DNA of 64,000 nt from Pelagirhabdus alkalitolerans. GTDB lineage: Bacteria; Bacillota; Bacilli; Bacillales; Amphibacillaceae. Below are positions 43,958 to 53,906 of the stretch, piece by piece; within the stretch, counting starts at the first letter, position 1; each line of letters opens with the position of its first letter. Both the position numbers and the translations under genes were made by a program. The notes beneath the pieces are model-generated. The model was given only the letters and a program-made list of their open reading frames with translations. It did not search any database and was not told the origin of the DNA. The DNA lies in contig NZ_FMYI01000004.1 in the NCBI RefSeq assembly GCF_900096905.1, positions 1 through 64,000 on the forward strand, read 5' to 3'.

Positions 43958-44524
43958 ATGAATATCCTTCTTTTGTCCGGATCGACAATTGGATCTAAAA
44001 CAAGAATTGCAATGGAACACTGCTATAAGCAATTAAAACAACATTCACCTGAGAGTGAGATAACCTTTATTGATTTAGCTGATTATCAGCTTCAATTCAG
44101 TGATGGACGCCATTACTTGGATTACGATGGCGATACCGCACATGTGACGCAATCGATCATGAATGCTGACATTATTATGATCGGTTCACCCATCTTTCAA
44201 GCATCAATACCAGGTACTTTAAAAAATGTATTTGATCTTCTTCCTACAGATGGTCTTAGAGATAAAGTTATCAGCATGATTATAACAGCTGGCTCAAGCA
44301 AGCATTATTTAGTCCCGATGATTCAATTAAAACCGATTTTGACCTATATGAAAGGTTCCGTTGTAGATGATTATGTCTTCATCGAAGAAAAAGATTATCA
44401 TTTGAAAGAAATTGTCAATGATGATGTTTTCTTAAGAATCGATCGATTAATTGATGATACAATAACACAGTATGATGCACTTCAATATACAAAAGAAAAA
44501 GAAGTAGAAAAGTACGGTTTTTAA
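43958..44524 (+). CDS. NADPH-dependent FMN reductase
   Basis: This 188-aa flavodoxin-fold reductase has LLLSGSTIGSKTR at the FMN phosphate loop and GSPIFQASIPGTLKNVFDLL at the isoalloxazine site, typical of the NADPH-dependent FMN reductase family. It supplies reduced flavin to the upstream LLM monooxygenase. The frame opens at GTG 43949, but ATG 43958 lies 8 nt after AGGAG and is preferred. A strong two-way terminator follows. Confidence 0.88.
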   Translation: MNILLLSGSTIGSKTRIAMEHCYKQLKQHSPESEITFIDLADYQLQFSDGRHYLDYDGDTAHVTQSIMNADIIMIGSPIFQASIPGTLKNVFDLLPTDGLRDKVISMIITAGSSKHYLVPMIQLKPILTYMKGSVVDDYVFIEEKDYHLKEIVNDDVFLRIDRLIDDTITQYDALQYTKEKEVEKYGF

Positions 44525-44538
44525 TCTTTTTCATTAAA

Positions 44539-44581
44539 AAGGACACAGATGAGATCGTTATAATCACTCATCTGTGTCCTT
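44539..44581. terminator. Bidirectional terminator, FMN reductase/yfkH
   Basis: Perfect 15-bp arms AAGGACACAGATGAG and CTCATCTGTGTCCTT lie between convergent genes. Confidence 0.85.
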
Positions 44582-44583
44582 AA

Positions 44584-45426
44584 TTATTTTCGACCTTTAT
44601 ATTCGGCAATAAGGGCGTTAATTTCTCCTCCTGTTATGATGATAATACCAGAAATATAAAACCAAATCATCAAGACAATCACACCACCCAAACTACCGTA
44701 AGTGGCTGAATAATCCCCCATTGTATTAACATAAAAAGAAAAACCTAACGAAGATAGTTGCCACCCTATCGTTGCAAAAATAGCACCGTATAAAACATCT
44801 CTCAAATAAACTTTTGTGTTAGGTGCCAGTCGGTATAAATATAAGAACACTAAGAAGAATACAGAAGATGACACCACCCATCTCAACGTATTCCAAACAT
44901 CTAAGAACTCCTCACTCGCTCCAAACATTGAGAACACATACTCCCCAATCATTCTTCCGAAAACAGGTAACAACAATGCAACCACGATAAGGAGTAACAC
45001 AGAAATCAACAATGAGATTGCGATTAAACGTCCGACTATGAAAGAACGATTTTCTTCGACGTCATACGCTTTATTTAAGGAACGCATAATCGCATTAATA
45101 CCATTTGAAGCAGACCATAATGTACCGATTATACCTACCGATAATAGACCTCCACCACTACTCTCGATGACTTGTTCCAAATTATTTTCAATTAAATCCA
45201 TTGCATTTGCTGGAACATAGGTGCTCAATAAACCAATAATATCTTGCTGGTCGAACGGGAGATAACCTAATAATGTAACGAAGAAAATTAATAATGGAAA
45301 TATAGATAATAAGAAAAAATAAGACAGCTGCGCGGATAGCCCTGTCACCTCATCATCTGAGAAGCGTTTGAATAAGTCCATTCCGAACTTTTTCACCGGT
45401 TTAAAATAACGTTTAAATCGTTCCAT
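44584..45426 (-). CDS. yfkH: YihY/BrkB-family membrane protein YfkH
   Basis: This 280-aa integral membrane protein has six hydrophobic segments. The family motif GLSAQLSYFFLLSIFPLLIF starts near residue 28, and IGTLWSASNGINAIMRSLN lies in the middle. The family was once called ribonuclease BN, but function is unclear. It is the last gene of the operon yfkJ-yfkI-yfkH, in the same order as B. subtilis. Confidence 0.88.
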   Translation of the reverse strand: MERFKRYFKPVKKFGMDLFKRFSDDEVTGLSAQLSYFFLLSIFPLLIFFVTLLGYLPFDQQDIIGLLSTYVPANAMDLIENNLEQVIESSGGGLLSVGIIGTLWSASNGINAIMRSLNKAYDVEENRSFIVGRLIAISLLISVLLLIVVALLLPVFGRMIGEYVFSMFGASEEFLDVWNTLRWVVSSSVFFLVFLYLYRLAPNTKVYLRDVLYGAIFATIGWQLSSLGFSFYVNTMGDYSATYGSLGGVIVLMIWFYISGIIIITGGEINALIAEYKGRK

Positions 45427-45452
45427 TATTACTCACCTCCCTGTCGTGATGT

Positions 45453-45740
45453 TTATTGATCACCGTTTTGGTCTTCATATTGCTGAATCCACTTTTCTAC
45501 TTGATTGAGTACATCAATCGTCAAATCAAGTGAATGAGATGTAACATCTAAAACGTTTGTTAATTGATCATTAACGTTTTTAACCACTCCAGTTGGGTGT
45601 TCAATAACATAACGTGTTGCATTTTTTCCTTTAGACGTTATCTGTTTTAATTCTTTCCTTGCACTTGGGTGCGTTAAGCTAAGTAATCCACCAATAACGG
45701 CACCTAACAAGACACCTTGTCCTATAAATGAGCGTTTCAA
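45453..45740 (-). CDS. yfkI: YfkI-like small membrane-associated protein
   Basis: This 95-aa protein has an N-terminal hydrophobic, Gly-rich segment (GQGVLLGAVIGGLLSL) followed by an amphipathic helical part, similar to YtxH-type proteins. Its position between the phosphatase and the BrkB-like gene corresponds to yfkI of B. subtilis. Function is unknown. It lies 12 bp after yfkJ. Confidence 0.75.
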   Translation of the reverse strand: MKRSFIGQGVLLGAVIGGLLSLTHPSARKELKQITSKGKNATRYVIEHPTGVVKNVNDQLTNVLDVTSHSLDLTIDVLNQVEKWIQQYEDQNGDQ

Positions 45741-45752
45741 TATAATTCCTCC

Positions 45753-46235
45753 TTATTGACCACTTTCTAATTGGTGATCTTTTTTAATTTGTTCCAATAA
45801 TGCTAAACAGCCCGCTTCGACAAGCTGATACGTTTCATCAAATGCTCCTGTGTGATAGGGATCGGGTACATAGTCAATCGAATCATCAGCAATATAATCT
45901 GTTAATTTTTTAACGATTGCTTTAGGCACTTCTATTCTTAATCGATTTAAATCGTCTATGTTTTGATCATCCATCGCTATAACATAATCAAACGCATCTA
46001 AATCACGAGCATTGATCTGACGCGCTTTCATACCTTGATATGAAATCCCTTGTTCATCTAACTTTTCTCGCGTTTTATGATACGGCGGCTTACCAACATG
46101 CCAATCGCCCATTCCTGCAGAATCAATTTCAAAATGATTTTCTAAGTTCTTTTTATGAATTAGCTGTCTAAAATACGCTTCAGCCATTGGCGAACGACAA
46201 ATATTACCTAAACAAACGAATAAAACCTTTATCAT
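45753..46235 (-). CDS. yfkJ: Low-molecular-weight protein tyrosine phosphatase YfkJ
   Basis: This 160-aa phosphatase has the P-loop CLGNICRS (C8 to R14, the CX5R motif) and the general acid Asp in VPDPYHTG near the C-terminal third. B. subtilis YfkJ is a characterised LMW-PTP linked to stress resistance. It is first in the yfkJIH operon. Confidence 0.92.
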   Translation of the reverse strand: MIKVLFVCLGNICRSPMAEAYFRQLIHKKNLENHFEIDSAGMGDWHVGKPPYHKTREKLDEQGISYQGMKARQINARDLDAFDYVIAMDDQNIDDLNRLRIEVPKAIVKKLTDYIADDSIDYVPDPYHTGAFDETYQLVEAGCLALLEQIKKDHQLESGQ

Positions 46236-46305
46236 TTCTGTATACCACCTTTTCTCTTCATTTACACATATTATACGAGAAAAGAGGGTTTAATTAAATA
46301 GCAAA

Positions 46306-46336
46306 AGCTTTTCTGAACTTAGTGTTCAGAAAAGCT
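46306..46336 (-). terminator. Terminator of the GGDEF-EAL gene
   Basis: AGCTTTTCTGAAC and GTTCAGAAAAGCT form a 13-bp stem with a short loop; the minus-strand transcript goes on into TTTGCTATTT. Confidence 0.8.
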
Positions 46337-46346
46337 CTAGATAACC

Positions 46347-48509
46347 TCATACATTATAAATAACTTTTTCTAATTTTTCAGCTGGTAACGGGCGACTATA
46401 GTAATAACCTTGATAGTAATCACAATTATGATCTTGTAACAACGCTAAAATATCTGCCTCTTCAACACCTTCTGCCACTACTTTTAATCCAAAAGTATGT
46501 GCAAGCTGAATCATTGCTTTAACAATCTCACTGCTGCTTGATTCTTTTAATGCACTTCTCACAAATGATTGGTCAATCTTTAAGAAATTAATCGGAAATT
46601 GCTTAAGGTAACCAAAAGAAGAATAGCCTGTCCCAAAGTCATCAATCGAAAGGGAAATACCCATTTGTTTCAATGTGTTCATCGTTTGAATACAATCTTC
46701 TGTATTTTGCATCACACTGTTTTCCGTGATCTCAATTTCCAAAAATCTCGGATCCATTTTTGTATCAGCAAGAATTTGAGCAACACGATCAGCAAAATCA
46801 AAACGCTGAAGTTCAATAGCTGACACGTTTACTGCAATTCGAATCGGATCAAAACCTTGTCCGACCCAGGCTACATGTTGTCTACACGCCTCTCCGATCA
46901 CCCATTCACCAATTTGTGTAATAATACCACTTTCTTCTGCTAGCGGAATAAAGGTACCTGGTGATATGGATCCCTTTTTAGGATGTTCCCAACGAATCAA
47001 AGCTTCAAGCCCCATTACATCACCATTCGATACATTTAACTGAGGTTGATAGTAAAGTTCAAACTCATGACGTTGAACAGCTTTTCTAATATCTGCCTCT
47101 AAAAGCAGTATATCTTGATACGATTCATTCATTTTAGGTGTGTAATACATATAACTGTTTCGACCATTCATTTTACAATAGTGAACAGCGACACTTGCAT
47201 GGTGAATCAACTCTTCATCTGTCCACGCATCTATACCGTAGTAACTTAACCCCATAGATGAGGTGATGAAAAATTCGTGTCCTTTTATCGTGGTCGGCTG
47301 CTTGATCGCTTGTAGCAATTGTTTAGCAAGCCTTGTGACTTGTGTTTTAGATGCATCAATAATAATGCTGAATTCATCACCACCATAACGATACACAACA
47401 CCTTTATCTTCAATAAAGTAATTAAGGCGTTTAGCCATCGTATCAATCACTTGATCCCCAATACCCTCACCTAATGTATCATTGATATATTTTAACCGAT
47501 CAATATCACAATAAACGACCGCAAATCCGTTTGACGGTTTTCTACTTACTAAATGCTTTAAGTCATCCCTAAACTTACTTCGGTTAGGAAGTTGCGTTAG
47601 ACTGTCATAATAAGCCAATTGTCTAACCTTTTTCTCCGCTTCTTCTAATGACGAAATATCAATCGTTGAACCCACGACTTCCATCACTTCATTCTTTTCA
47701 TAAATCGGTGAAAGCATCGTATATAAAACGAGATCTTTAAAGTAATGTTTAAAAATGACTTCTTCACCTTCAAATGCTTGAGCAAAAAAGTGATCGATCG
47801 GCTCATAATTTTCATGAAAGAATACGTCATCAATCGTTTCGCCTTGATCACTATTCAATAACGATGTTAATTTGTGGGCTAGTTTTCCTTCAAACATTCT
47901 AAACCGATAAGCTTGTGTTTTTTTATGACGTTGTACACGAAACGTTAGATTCATTAATTGACTGAAAAGACGTCTGTAATCATCATCAAGTGCTTCGACT
48001 AGCTCTTGATCATCTTGTTTCACATCACTAATATCCGTTCTAAAAACGGTATAGGATGTATCGCCTTGTTGATCATTAGCATTCGGTATGATAATCGTAC
48101 GGAACCAAAACATTTGTTTTGATTTTGAGGCGGTACAAATATCCCCTTTCCAAACCTTTTTCTGCCTAATCGTTTGCCACATTCCCTCATAAAATGCATC
48201 ATCATGAACACCTGCATGTAAAATTCTGTAATGATGATACAATAATTCTTGAGGTTGATAGCCTAATTGTTCACAGAATGATTCATCAATATAAATAATA
48301 TAACCATTATCATCAATCGTTAATACTTGGAACGCTTCGCTGATCATATCTTTTAGAACATCGTACTTATGTAAATGGTTTTTGAGATATTGATATAACT
48401 CGCCTGTTAGTTTGGATTTCATTTCTTCAGTAGGGTGATGATAAATTTTATCAAGAACGGCTTCTATTTGATTGTATTCTAACACTTGGGCAATGGTATC
48501 AGTTGTCAT
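46347..48509 (-). CDS. PAS-PAS-GGDEF-EAL cyclic-di-GMP enzyme
   Basis: This protein of about 720 residues lacks membrane segments. It has two PAS-like domains (about 60-165 and 180-290), a GGDEF domain (300-455) with an intact active-site motif (YGGDEF) and an EAL domain (465-715). The EAL domain keeps the EAL motif (LEALIRWEHP), EITEN, DDFGTGYSS, KIDQSF and AEGVEE. Both cyclase and phosphodiesterase catalytic residues thus look complete. The RxxD inhibitory site before GGDEF is not evident. Two ATGs lie in tandem; the second (48509) has the better distance to AAGGTG. It is the only enzyme of c-di-GMP turnover in the window and may feed the riboswitch and PilZ protein. Confidence 0.92.
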   Translation of the reverse strand: MTTDTIAQVLEYNQIEAVLDKIYHHPTEEMKSKLTGELYQYLKNHLHKYDVLKDMISEAFQVLTIDDNGYIIYIDESFCEQLGYQPQELLYHHYRILHAGVHDDAFYEGMWQTIRQKKVWKGDICTASKSKQMFWFRTIIIPNANDQQGDTSYTVFRTDISDVKQDDQELVEALDDDYRRLFSQLMNLTFRVQRHKKTQAYRFRMFEGKLAHKLTSLLNSDQGETIDDVFFHENYEPIDHFFAQAFEGEEVIFKHYFKDLVLYTMLSPIYEKNEVMEVVGSTIDISSLEEAEKKVRQLAYYDSLTQLPNRSKFRDDLKHLVSRKPSNGFAVVYCDIDRLKYINDTLGEGIGDQVIDTMAKRLNYFIEDKGVVYRYGGDEFSIIIDASKTQVTRLAKQLLQAIKQPTTIKGHEFFITSSMGLSYYGIDAWTDEELIHHASVAVHYCKMNGRNSYMYYTPKMNESYQDILLLEADIRKAVQRHEFELYYQPQLNVSNGDVMGLEALIRWEHPKKGSISPGTFIPLAEESGIITQIGEWVIGEACRQHVAWVGQGFDPIRIAVNVSAIELQRFDFADRVAQILADTKMDPRFLEIEITENSVMQNTEDCIQTMNTLKQMGISLSIDDFGTGYSSFGYLKQFPINFLKIDQSFVRSALKESSSSEIVKAMIQLAHTFGLKVVAEGVEEADILALLQDHNCDYYQGYYYSRPLPAEKLEKVIYNV

Positions 48510-48598
48510 CATTTCACCTTTTTTAAAAGTATTTTATCAATCAGTAAGTTTTAGGTACATAACAAAAATAATTTCATTTTTTTACAAAAAATGCATTA

Positions 48599-49312
48599 CT
48601 ATTTATTATTCAACATCATGTTGATTCGTTCCTGCAATTCACTTGCAAGTTGCTGACTTTTTAAATTCGCATACTCTTCCTTATATATCGGCTTTCCGAT
48701 TGATAATGTTAATTGAGTCGGTTTGATTTTATTACCATTTCTCTCATACATATTATGCGTCCCATTAATTGCAATCGGAATAATTGGAACCTCAGATCGC
48801 ATCCCCACGCGTAAACTTCCAGGTTTAAAGGGCTTAAGTGATTGACCATCATTTCGCGTACCTTCTGGGAACAATACAATGGATTGACCGGATCTTAAAC
48901 TTTCAATACTATCATCAATGACTTTAAGCGCCGCTCGTCTATTGGATCGATCAATGAATACACATTTCATTTGTTTCATCCAACTACTTATAATTGGAAG
49001 CTTTTTGATTTCTGCTTTTGCTATAAAGCCAATTGGTTTATCTAAATAACCTAGCAATAATAAGATATCAAATAAACTTTGATGATTGGCTACAAACAAT
49101 ACCGGTTGATCAATAAGATTCTCTTCACCTCTTACATTGACGTTGGATTTTGTTTTAATAATTACTTTTTGAGACACTTGAGCTGGTATGTGATAAATTT
49201 GACGTGCTTTGTCAGAATAAGAATCGTCAGGTATTTTTTTGACTTTCCATAACTTAGGGATTGTTAATATAACAATCCACGTAGCATATATGTATATACC
49301 TAATGTTTTCAT
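48599..49312 (-). CDS. plsC: 1-acyl-sn-glycerol-3-phosphate acyltransferase
   Basis: PlsC makes phosphatidic acid from lysophosphatidic acid. The 237-aa membrane-associated protein has the NHX4D catalytic motif (NHQSLFD), the FPEGTRN substrate motif and the further block PIIPIAINGT. A hydrophobic N-terminal helix precedes them. The frame is open at ATG 49333, but GGAGAG sits before ATG 49312. It is monocistronic and divergent from mreBH. Confidence 0.9.
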   Translation of the reverse strand: MKTLGIYIYATWIVILTIPKLWKVKKIPDDSYSDKARQIYHIPAQVSQKVIIKTKSNVNVRGEENLIDQPVLFVANHQSLFDILLLLGYLDKPIGFIAKAEIKKLPIISSWMKQMKCVFIDRSNRRAALKVIDDSIESLRSGQSIVLFPEGTRNDGQSLKPFKPGSLRVGMRSEVPIIPIAINGTHNMYERNGNKIKPTQLTLSIGKPIYKEEYANLKSQQLASELQERINMMLNNK

Positions 49313-49474
49313 CTTTTTTTCTCTCCTTATCATTCAAACGTACCCTCTATTATAACGGATTTTAACAATTCTTTCGACAAATTTTATTCATTTTGTGAAA
49401 CTACTCACGTAAATCTATATCTAGCACGAGCCCTTATAAATACGCAAAAATGTTTCAGGTGGTACTTTTTACTT

Positions 49475-49504
49475 TTGCATTCATTTTTTAAAGCGTGCTA
49501 TACT
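49475..49504 (+). promoter_or_regulatory. Promoter of mreBH
   Basis: TTGCAT (49475-49480), an 18-bp spacer and TATACT (49499-49504) look like a sigma-A promoter. I could not find a sigma-I type site of the kind known for B. subtilis mreBH, so regulation may differ. Confidence 0.5.
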
Positions 49505-49568
49505 ATCTTACACTGTCAGTTGAAGTTAACATCAACGAGTAACATTGATAAATTATTGGAGGATAACC

Positions 49569-50576
49569 ATGTTTAACCATACAGCAATAGGAATTGACTT
49601 AGGAACAGCGAATATTTTAGTGTACACAAAACAAAAAGGAATTGTATTTAATGAACCTTCTGTCGTTGCCATAGACACACGAAACAATCAACTTGTCGCC
49701 ATTGGACAAGAAGCCAAGGATATGATCGGAAAGACCCCTCAACACATCGCTTCAATTCGCCCATTAAGAGAAGGTGTCATCGCTGATTATGATGTGGCTG
49801 CGCAAATGTTAAGCGCCATATTAAAAAAGGTCGGGAAAAAAATTGGCACTTCTTTAAGAAAACCCATTGTCATTGTGTGCGCACCAACTGGTAGCACAGC
49901 TGTTGAAAAAAGAGCGATTGAAAATGCTATTCAAAATTTTGGTGTGAAAGATGTCCATTTAATCGAAGAACCGGTCGCTGCAGCGATTGGAGCCGGACTA
50001 CCCATTGCTGAACCAATCAGCAATACAATCGTTGATATTGGGGGCGGAACGAGTGAAGTCGCGATCATTTCTTACGGAGGAATCGTAACATCCCGCTCCA
50101 TTCGAACAGCTGGTGATAAAATGGATGAGGAAATTGTGCATTTTATCCGTCAAAAACATAACGTACTGATTGGCTACCAAACGGCTGAACGTATTAAACA
50201 AGAAATTGGCTATGCCCCTGTTGAACATGATCCCTTATCAATTGAAGTAAGCGGACGTGATTTAGTTTCAGGACTTCCAAAAGAAATTACGATAACATCA
50301 AATGATGTTCAAAAAGCAATTCGTGAAGCTTTAGAGAATATCGCATCAACCATTCATGCAACACTTGAAGATTGTCCACCAGAATTAAGTGGGGATATTG
50401 TTGATCAAGGTATTACGTTAGCGGGTGGTGGCGCCTTATTACACGGTATTGTGGAGTGGCTAAAAAATGAGCTGCATGTTCCTGTTAGAGTAGCTGAAGA
50501 TCCTCTTAATGCTATCGCCATCGGAACTGCAGAATCTGTTAAGCAAGTCGATAAATATAAAAAGCTTGGGAAATAA
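49569..50576 (+). CDS. mreBH: MreB-family cell-shape protein, MreBH-like
   Basis: This 335-aa bacterial actin is the same length as B. subtilis MreBH. It shows phosphate loop 1 ([12 protein letters not shown]), phosphate loop 2 ([14 protein letters not shown]) and the adenosine motif ([15 protein letters not shown]). It forms membrane-bound filaments that guide cell-wall synthesis. Its isolated position, not followed by mreCD, argues for MreBH or Mbl rather than MreB. GGAGG precedes ATG 49569; an upstream in-frame ATG lacks a site. The stop codon sits in the loop of the downstream terminator. Confidence 0.85.
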   Translation: MFNHTAIGIDLGTANILVYTKQKGIVFNEPSVVAIDTRNNQLVAIGQEAKDMIGKTPQHIASIRPLREGVIADYDVAAQMLSAILKKVGKKIGTSLRKPIVIVCAPTGSTAVEKRAIENAIQNFGVKDVHLIEEPVAAAIGAGLPIAEPISNTIVDIGGGTSEVAIISYGGIVTSRSIRTAGDKMDEEIVHFIRQKHNVLIGYQTAERIKQEIGYAPVEHDPLSIEVSGRDLVSGLPKEITITSNDVQKAIREALENIASTIHATLEDCPPELSGDIVDQGITLAGGGALLHGIVEWLKNELHVPVRVAEDPLNAIAIGTAESVKQVDKYKKLGK

Positions 50577-50587
50577 TCCCAAGCTTT
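50561..50587. terminator. Bidirectional terminator, mreBH/PTS EIIA
   Basis: AAAGCTTGGG and CCCAAGCTTT flank the mreBH stop codon; TTTTTCC follows on the plus strand and the EIIA stop is 5 bp away. Confidence 0.8.
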
Positions 50588-50591
50588 TTCC

Positions 50592-51077
50592 TTATAGATT
50601 TACGGTTAGTACTTCTGTTTCGCCCTTAACAACCGTTTGAGCATCTTTTGCATCAATTGACGCTACTTCACTTGTAATGACTAACGGTGTAATGGTTTTA
50701 GCTTTTTCTGAAATGGCATCTAAGTCTGCAGTGATTAATTTATCACCAGCTTTTACTTCATCACCTTGTTTAACGTGTGCTTCGAACCCTTCACCGTCTA
50801 ACATAACCGTATCTAAACCGATATGAATTAAGTATTCAACACCTGCTTTTGATTTAATACCTATAGCATGCAATGTCGGGAATAAGTTAACAATTTCCCC
50901 ACTTACGGGTGCTACAAATTCACCTTCTGTTGGTTTAAATGCAATACCGTCACCCATCATTTTCTCTGAAAAAGTTGGATCTGGTACTTCTGTAATAGCA
51001 ACCATTTCTCCTGTAACAGGGGCTACAAGTACTTCGTTTTCGATCTTTTCTTCTTTACCAAATAATTTTTTAAACAT
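50592..51077 (-). CDS. PTS glucose-type EIIA protein
   Basis: This 161-aa phosphocarrier of the sugar phosphotransferase system has both active-site histidines: H70 in PTLHAIG and the phosphorylated H85 in LIHIGLDTVML. It is a free-standing EIIA resembling B. subtilis YpqE, able to serve EIIBC permeases that lack their own EIIA. AGGT lies before the ATG. It is monocistronic. Confidence 0.92.
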   Translation of the reverse strand: MFKKLFGKEEKIENEVLVAPVTGEMVAITEVPDPTFSEKMMGDGIAFKPTEGEFVAPVSGEIVNLFPTLHAIGIKSKAGVEYLIHIGLDTVMLDGEGFEAHVKQGDEVKAGDKLITADLDAISEKAKTITPLVITSEVASIDAKDAQTVVKGETEVLTVNL

Positions 51078-51142
51078 ATTTTTTACCTCCCAAAAGTTCT
51101 TTCTAAGATGTGTATACCCACATTTTCATATTATAAAGCAAA

Positions 51143-51373
51143 TTATGATAAATTCATATTGATTTCATTTAAGTTTTGTTTCAAATTGACGAGTTCTTCT
51201 TTTGATAAAGTGATCCCTTTGCCCATCTTTTCATGATCAGGTGACCAGTCTCTGATATCATATTTTGGTTCTCGATTATTCCAACTAACGAGATTTAATT
51301 CTTTCGTCCAACCAGATGCCGATGTTGATAAACAGGCGATTTCCTCAATGATTTCATACTGAATGGATGCCAT
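51143..51373 (-). CDS. PC4/YdbC-like single-stranded nucleic-acid binding protein
   Basis: This 76-aa protein matches the YdbC branch of the transcriptional coactivator p15/PC4 family: GWTKELNLVSWNNREPKYD and IRDWSPDHEKMGKGITL form the conserved core. The lactococcal homologue binds single-stranded DNA. It follows yutF by 13 bp in a two-gene unit. Confidence 0.82.
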   Translation of the reverse strand: MASIQYEIIEEIACLSTSASGWTKELNLVSWNNREPKYDIRDWSPDHEKMGKGITLSKEELVNLKQNLNEINMNLS

Positions 51374-51386
51374 ATCCTTATCCCCC

Positions 51387-52154
51387 CTATTTTATTGACC
51401 ATTGATCAAGTGTATCGATCGTATAGGTCGGTTGTTCATCAATTGATGATAAGTCATCTGGAGTCGTGACACCGGAGAAGACGAGCAACGAATCAATACC
51501 TGCTCTTATACCAGCTAATATGTCAGTATAATAATTATCGCCAACCATTACTGTTTCCGATTTTTCAGTTCCTAATACATCCATCGCTTGATCAACAATG
51601 ATCGATTCCGGTTTGCCAACAAAAATTGGCTTAACACCTGTTGTCACAGACAATACTGATATTAAAGAGCCTGCACCTGGTAAAAATCCTCGTTCACTCG
51701 GCAAGGCCACATCTCCATTTGTAGCGATAAACTTAGCGCCATTTCGAATAGCGAGTGCGCCTGTTGCTAATTTTTCATAAGTGATGCCACGATCAAGCCC
51801 CATAACAACATAATCTATATTTTGATCAGTTACAATTAGCCCCGCTTGTTTTAATGCAAAATCTAACCCCTCTTCACCGATCGGATAAACACGAGCACCT
51901 GGAGACATCTCACTAATGTAAGTGGCGGTCGCCATGCTTGTTGTAAATACATCTTTTTCTTTTGCATCGATACCCATATCTCTAAGTTTATTCGCTACAT
52001 CTTTAGGATGCTTCGTTGAATTATTCGTTAAAAACAAATAAGGAATTGATTCTTCATTCAACTGTTTAACAAATTGAACGGCTTCTGGTATTTTTTCGGT
52101 ACCATTATAAACGGTGCCGTCTAAATCAATTAAATATCCACTGTACTTTTTCAT
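51387..52154 (-). CDS. yutF: HAD-IIA family phosphatase (YutF-like)
   Basis: This 255-aa NagD/AraL-like phosphatase has motif I LIDLDGTVYNG, motif II FLTNNSTKHP, the squiggle/cap region typical of class IIA and motif IV MVGDNYYTDI. Related enzymes dephosphorylate nucleotides and sugar phosphates. It resembles B. subtilis YutF. It is followed by the PC4-like gene. Confidence 0.88.
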   Translation of the reverse strand: MKKYSGYLIDLDGTVYNGTEKIPEAVQFVKQLNEESIPYLFLTNNSTKHPKDVANKLRDMGIDAKEKDVFTTSMATATYISEMSPGARVYPIGEEGLDFALKQAGLIVTDQNIDYVVMGLDRGITYEKLATGALAIRNGAKFIATNGDVALPSERGFLPGAGSLISVLSVTTGVKPIFVGKPESIIVDQAMDVLGTEKSETVMVGDNYYTDILAGIRAGIDSLLVFSGVTTPDDLSSIDEQPTYTIDTLDQWSIK

Positions 52155-52354
52155 CCTTAACCTCCATTAAAGTTTTAAAACTATTTGTTATTTTCTGAAT
52201 ACGTGATAATATAGTAGGTATAGCTAAAACGCATTATAACTTTTATTCGCGTAAAATGTAAAATAGTTTATAAAAAAGTGGTATAGTGGTATCTTTATAA
52301 AGACGATCACGAACACTTTTTTAAAAATTTTATATTAAAAAAGAGAGGTAGTAT

Positions 52355-53836
52355 ATGTCCATGACACAGCAAACACCGAGAGCAGTCATTGTTATTTTCG
52401 GAGCAACTGGGGACTTAGCAAACCGCAAATTATACCCATCCTTATACCGATTATATCGCAATAACAAATTATCCAAACATTTTGCGGTCGTAGGAGTGGC
52501 AAGACGCCCACTTACAAACGAAGATTTTAGAAACAATGTTAAAAAATCAATTGAATCATTTAAAGACGATCCAATTGACCATGATGAATTCGCGTCACAC
52601 TTTCATTATAACCCATTTGATGCTCAACACTTATCAGAGTATCAAAAACTTGATCGATTCATTTCTGAACTCGATCAAACACACGATGCGGGAGAAAATC
52701 GCTTATTTTATATGGCGATGGCTCCTGAATTTTTCGGTCCAATCGCAGCGAATTTAAAATCACAAGGACTGACAGATAACAAAGGTTGGTCACGTCTTGT
52801 GATCGAAAAACCATTCGGTCACAATTATGAAACAGCTAAAGAATTAAACGAACAAATTGGTCAAGCATTTTCTGAGGATCAGATTTATCGTATCGACCAT
52901 TATCTAGGGAAACAAATGGTTCAAAATATTGAAATTGTTCGTTTTGCAAATGCTTTGTTTGAGCCTTTATGGAACAACCAGTACATTGCTAACGTGCAAG
53001 TCACATCAAGTGAAGTATTAGGTGTTGAAGATCGTGGCCGTTACTATGACGGTTCAGGGGCTCTTAGAGACATGGTACAAAATCACATGCTTCAAATGGT
53101 CTCATTGCTTGCGATGGAACCACCTGCAACACTTAACCCTGATGAAGTACGTTATGAAAAGGTAAAAGTATTAAGAAGTTTACGCAATCTTCAACCAGAA
53201 GATGTAAACGATTATTTTGTTCGTGGTCAATATGATGCGGGTGAAATTGATGGAGAATATGCTGATCGCTATCGTGATAGCAAAGGTGTTGAATCAGATT
53301 CAAATACTGAAACTTTCGTAGCTGGTAAGTTTATGATTGATAACTTCCGTTGGGCTGGCGTGCCGTTTTATATCCGAACTGGAAAACGCATGGCTAAAAA
53401 GTCAACCGAAATCGTTGTTCAATTTAAAGACCTACCGATTAACCTTTATAAGGAAAAGGGAGACACGATTGACCCTAACTTGCTCGTTATTCGTGTCCAA
53501 CCAGATGAAGGAATTACCCTTCATTTGAATGCAAAGAAAACTGCTTATGAAACGATCAGTACACCTATTTCTATGCATTATGACAAAAATGATGAAAAAG
53601 CAGAAAGTCCTGATGCTTATGAGAAATTATTAAACGATTGTTTACACGGCGATTCAACTAGTTTTGTTCACTCTGATGAAGTGTCATTATCTTGGAAATA
53701 CATTGACACTATTTCAGAAGCTTGGGAGAAAGAAAAAGCTGACTTCCCTAACTACAAATCGGGTACGTATGGTCCAGCTGATTCTGATGAGTTACTAAAA
53801 AAAGATGGATTCCAATGGTGGAATGTTGTCAATTAA
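52355..53836 (+). CDS. zwf: Glucose-6-phosphate 1-dehydrogenase
   Basis: Zwf oxidises glucose 6-phosphate to 6-phosphogluconolactone and produces NADPH, the first step of the oxidative pentose phosphate pathway. The 493-aa protein has the nucleotide motif IFGATGDLANRKLYPSL, the active-site block RIDHYLGKQMVQN and the conserved EKPFGHN. AGAGAGG before ATG 52355 sets the start. It converges with gnd, with two terminators between them, so these pathway neighbours face each other rather than sharing a transcript. Confidence 0.96.
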   Translation: MSMTQQTPRAVIVIFGATGDLANRKLYPSLYRLYRNNKLSKHFAVVGVARRPLTNEDFRNNVKKSIESFKDDPIDHDEFASHFHYNPFDAQHLSEYQKLDRFISELDQTHDAGENRLFYMAMAPEFFGPIAANLKSQGLTDNKGWSRLVIEKPFGHNYETAKELNEQIGQAFSEDQIYRIDHYLGKQMVQNIEIVRFANALFEPLWNNQYIANVQVTSSEVLGVEDRGRYYDGSGALRDMVQNHMLQMVSLLAMEPPATLNPDEVRYEKVKVLRSLRNLQPEDVNDYFVRGQYDAGEIDGEYADRYRDSKGVESDSNTETFVAGKFMIDNFRWAGVPFYIRTGKRMAKKSTEIVVQFKDLPINLYKEKGDTIDPNLLVIRVQPDEGITLHLNAKKTAYETISTPISMHYDKNDEKAESPDAYEKLLNDCLHGDSTSFVHSDEVSLSWKYIDTISEAWEKEKADFPNYKSGTYGPADSDELLKKDGFQWWNVVN

Positions 53837-53850
53837 AACAAAAAACGATA

Positions 53851-53886
53851 AAAACACAGGCTTTCCAAAACGGAAGCTTGTGTTTT
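53851..53886 (+). terminator. zwf terminator
   Basis: AAAACACAGGCTTTCC and GGAAGCTTGTGTTTT form an imperfect stem ending in TTTTTGG on the plus strand. Confidence 0.75.
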
Positions 53887-53906
53887 TGGTTGTACAATAA
53901 TGAAAC

